42,596 nt of DNA, taken from the NCBI GenBank assembly GCA_937899725.1, contig CALCCA010000106.1:1-42596 (forward strand), written 5' to 3'. The DNA is from an uncultured Halomicronema sp. (GTDB lineage: Bacteria; Cyanobacteriota; Cyanobacteriia; Phormidesmidales; Phormidesmidaceae). Every line of letters begins with the position of its first letter. Position 1 is the stretch's first letter. A program made the translations under genes and the position numbers. Positions 42,058 through 42,596 of this stretch are shown here, one piece after another. Below the pieces are notes generated by a model. That model did no database searches. It was given only the letters and a program-made list of their open reading frames with translations, and was not told where the DNA came from.

Positions 42058-42596
42058 AGAGCGATCGCGATCAATACGTCACACCATCAGCGCGCCATAT
42101 CCCTGCCAGCTCAATAGCCGGACCCTTTTAACGCCTGGGCAACCACAAATTGAGCCCTGATGGGCGATACTGGGCTCGAACCAGTGACATCCTGCTTGTA
42201 AGGCAGTATCTCAAATTCCAGAAGCTTTTCTATATAAAAATTCTGGCATCCTTGAAAAGACCTGATCTAATTCTGATCTAGAAAATGTGGTCAAGGAATC
42301 ACTGCGGAGGAGGAGTACAACCGCCGGTTTGTTCAGTCTGGCGAATAGGTTGATGATTTCTGGTTAGTATTTCTAATGCCCGCAAATTATTTGTCTTACC
42401 CTCTTGAGGCTGAGCCCGGAGAATCTTCCTAGCTGGAAAAGAATATCGATATCCCTAAGCAGTTCGTAGCTGCCAAATTTGCGAGCTGCCGAATTTGTAT
42501 ATTGACCTGGTGACGATTCCACTTGGCCCAGCAATATCCCTATTAGACCTTATCGGAAATTGAACCGATAGGATGATTCATATCAGACGCATCGAC
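42058..42596. other. Intergenic end of window with tRNA-Val fragment
   Basis: About 540 bp. It includes the tRNA fragment (42161-42206), a hairpin beside it (CCAGAA 42218-42223 with TTCTGG 42241-42246), a direct repeat CTGATCTA twice (about 42262-42280), and 42334-42351, which matches 17 of 18 bp of 41130-41147. No gene is called. Confidence 0.5.
42161..42206 (-). tRNA. Truncated tRNA-Val(UAC), 3' fragment only
   Basis: On the minus strand, 46 nt match the 3' half of a tRNA: anticodon loop CTTACAA (anticodon TAC at 42198-42200), anticodon stem GCAGG, variable loop, T-arm ACTGG-TTCGAGC-CCAGT, acceptor 3' strand ATCGCCC and discriminator A. The identity is Val(UAC). The D-arm and the 5' acceptor strand are absent: beyond 42206 the sequence does not resemble a tRNA. 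It is therefore not a functional gene but a remnant, probably an attachment-site copy. CCA is not encoded, as is common in cyanobacteria. Confidence 0.85.

Noticed and set aside
1-42596. CRISPR arrays
   Set aside because: No regularly spaced repeat series was seen; HIP1 octamers and Gly-Met coding repeats are the only frequent repeats.

Overview
The window looks like a cyanobacterial chromosome. HIP1-type palindromes (GCGATCGC and the core GCGATCG) are scattered throughout, and several encoded proteins belong to families known mainly from cyanobacteria: a PucC/BCD-type MFS carrier, an AarF/UbiB kinase with a long N-terminal extension, a SigC-like group 2 sigma factor, a Sll0314/Alr1548-type TPR protein, an InrS-like sensor and YidD. 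Most of the sequence is ordinary single-copy core DNA with short, mixed-strand transcription units. I cannot name the genus from sequence alone; a filamentous Leptolyngbya-like lineage would fit.

Layout, left to right. 0.1-3.8 kb, minus strand: inositol-monophosphatase-family enzyme, BCD-type MFS carrier, DJ-1/PfpI-family protein, MsrA. 4.1-5.3 kb: TPR protein with a C-terminal CD225/dispanin-like membrane domain. 5.3-5.8 kb: a repeat-rich gap with a 140-bp MITE-like element. 5.8-12.6 kb: Ffh (minus), a GAF protein (plus), an ABC-F ATPase (minus), YidD and a small membrane protein (plus). 12.7-22 kb: PPP-type phosphatase, AarF/UbiB kinase, RecN, a CPA1 Na+/H+ antiporter, a MarC-family protein and a two-span membrane protein. 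22.0-24.4 kb: an AT-richer accessory-looking island with a two-gene unit encoding a C-terminal J-domain protein and an HNH-nuclease-like protein, followed upstream by about 700 bp without genes. 24.4-27.1 kb, minus strand: zinc-ribbon membrane protein, ProA paralogue, Opp/Dpp-type permease. 27.4-32.8 kb, minus strand: a large unknown protein, a SWIM zinc-finger protein, a type II DnaJ, an InrS-like metal sensor and a thioredoxin-fold lipoprotein. 33-36 kb: HtrA/Deg protease and a SigC-like sigma factor facing each other across the second MITE-like copy. 36.5-42.1 kb: SDR, a small secreted protein, RsmG with an EcfA-like ABC ATPase, a Sll0314-like TPR protein and an orphan protein. 42.16-42.21 kb: a 46-nt 3' fragment of tRNA-Val(UAC) on the minus strand.

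Functional themes are protein biogenesis and quality control (Ffh, YidD, DnaJ, HtrA, MsrA, thioredoxin lipoprotein), ion and metal homeostasis (antiporter, InrS-like sensor), and DNA repair and transcription (RecN, sigma factor). The best candidates for something not well described are the J-domain/HNH pair, the ProA paralogue whose catalytic cysteine position is valine, the pair of equal-length MITE-like elements, and the tRNA-Val fragment that looks like an integration scar. All GC and AT statements are by eye, and no database search was possible.
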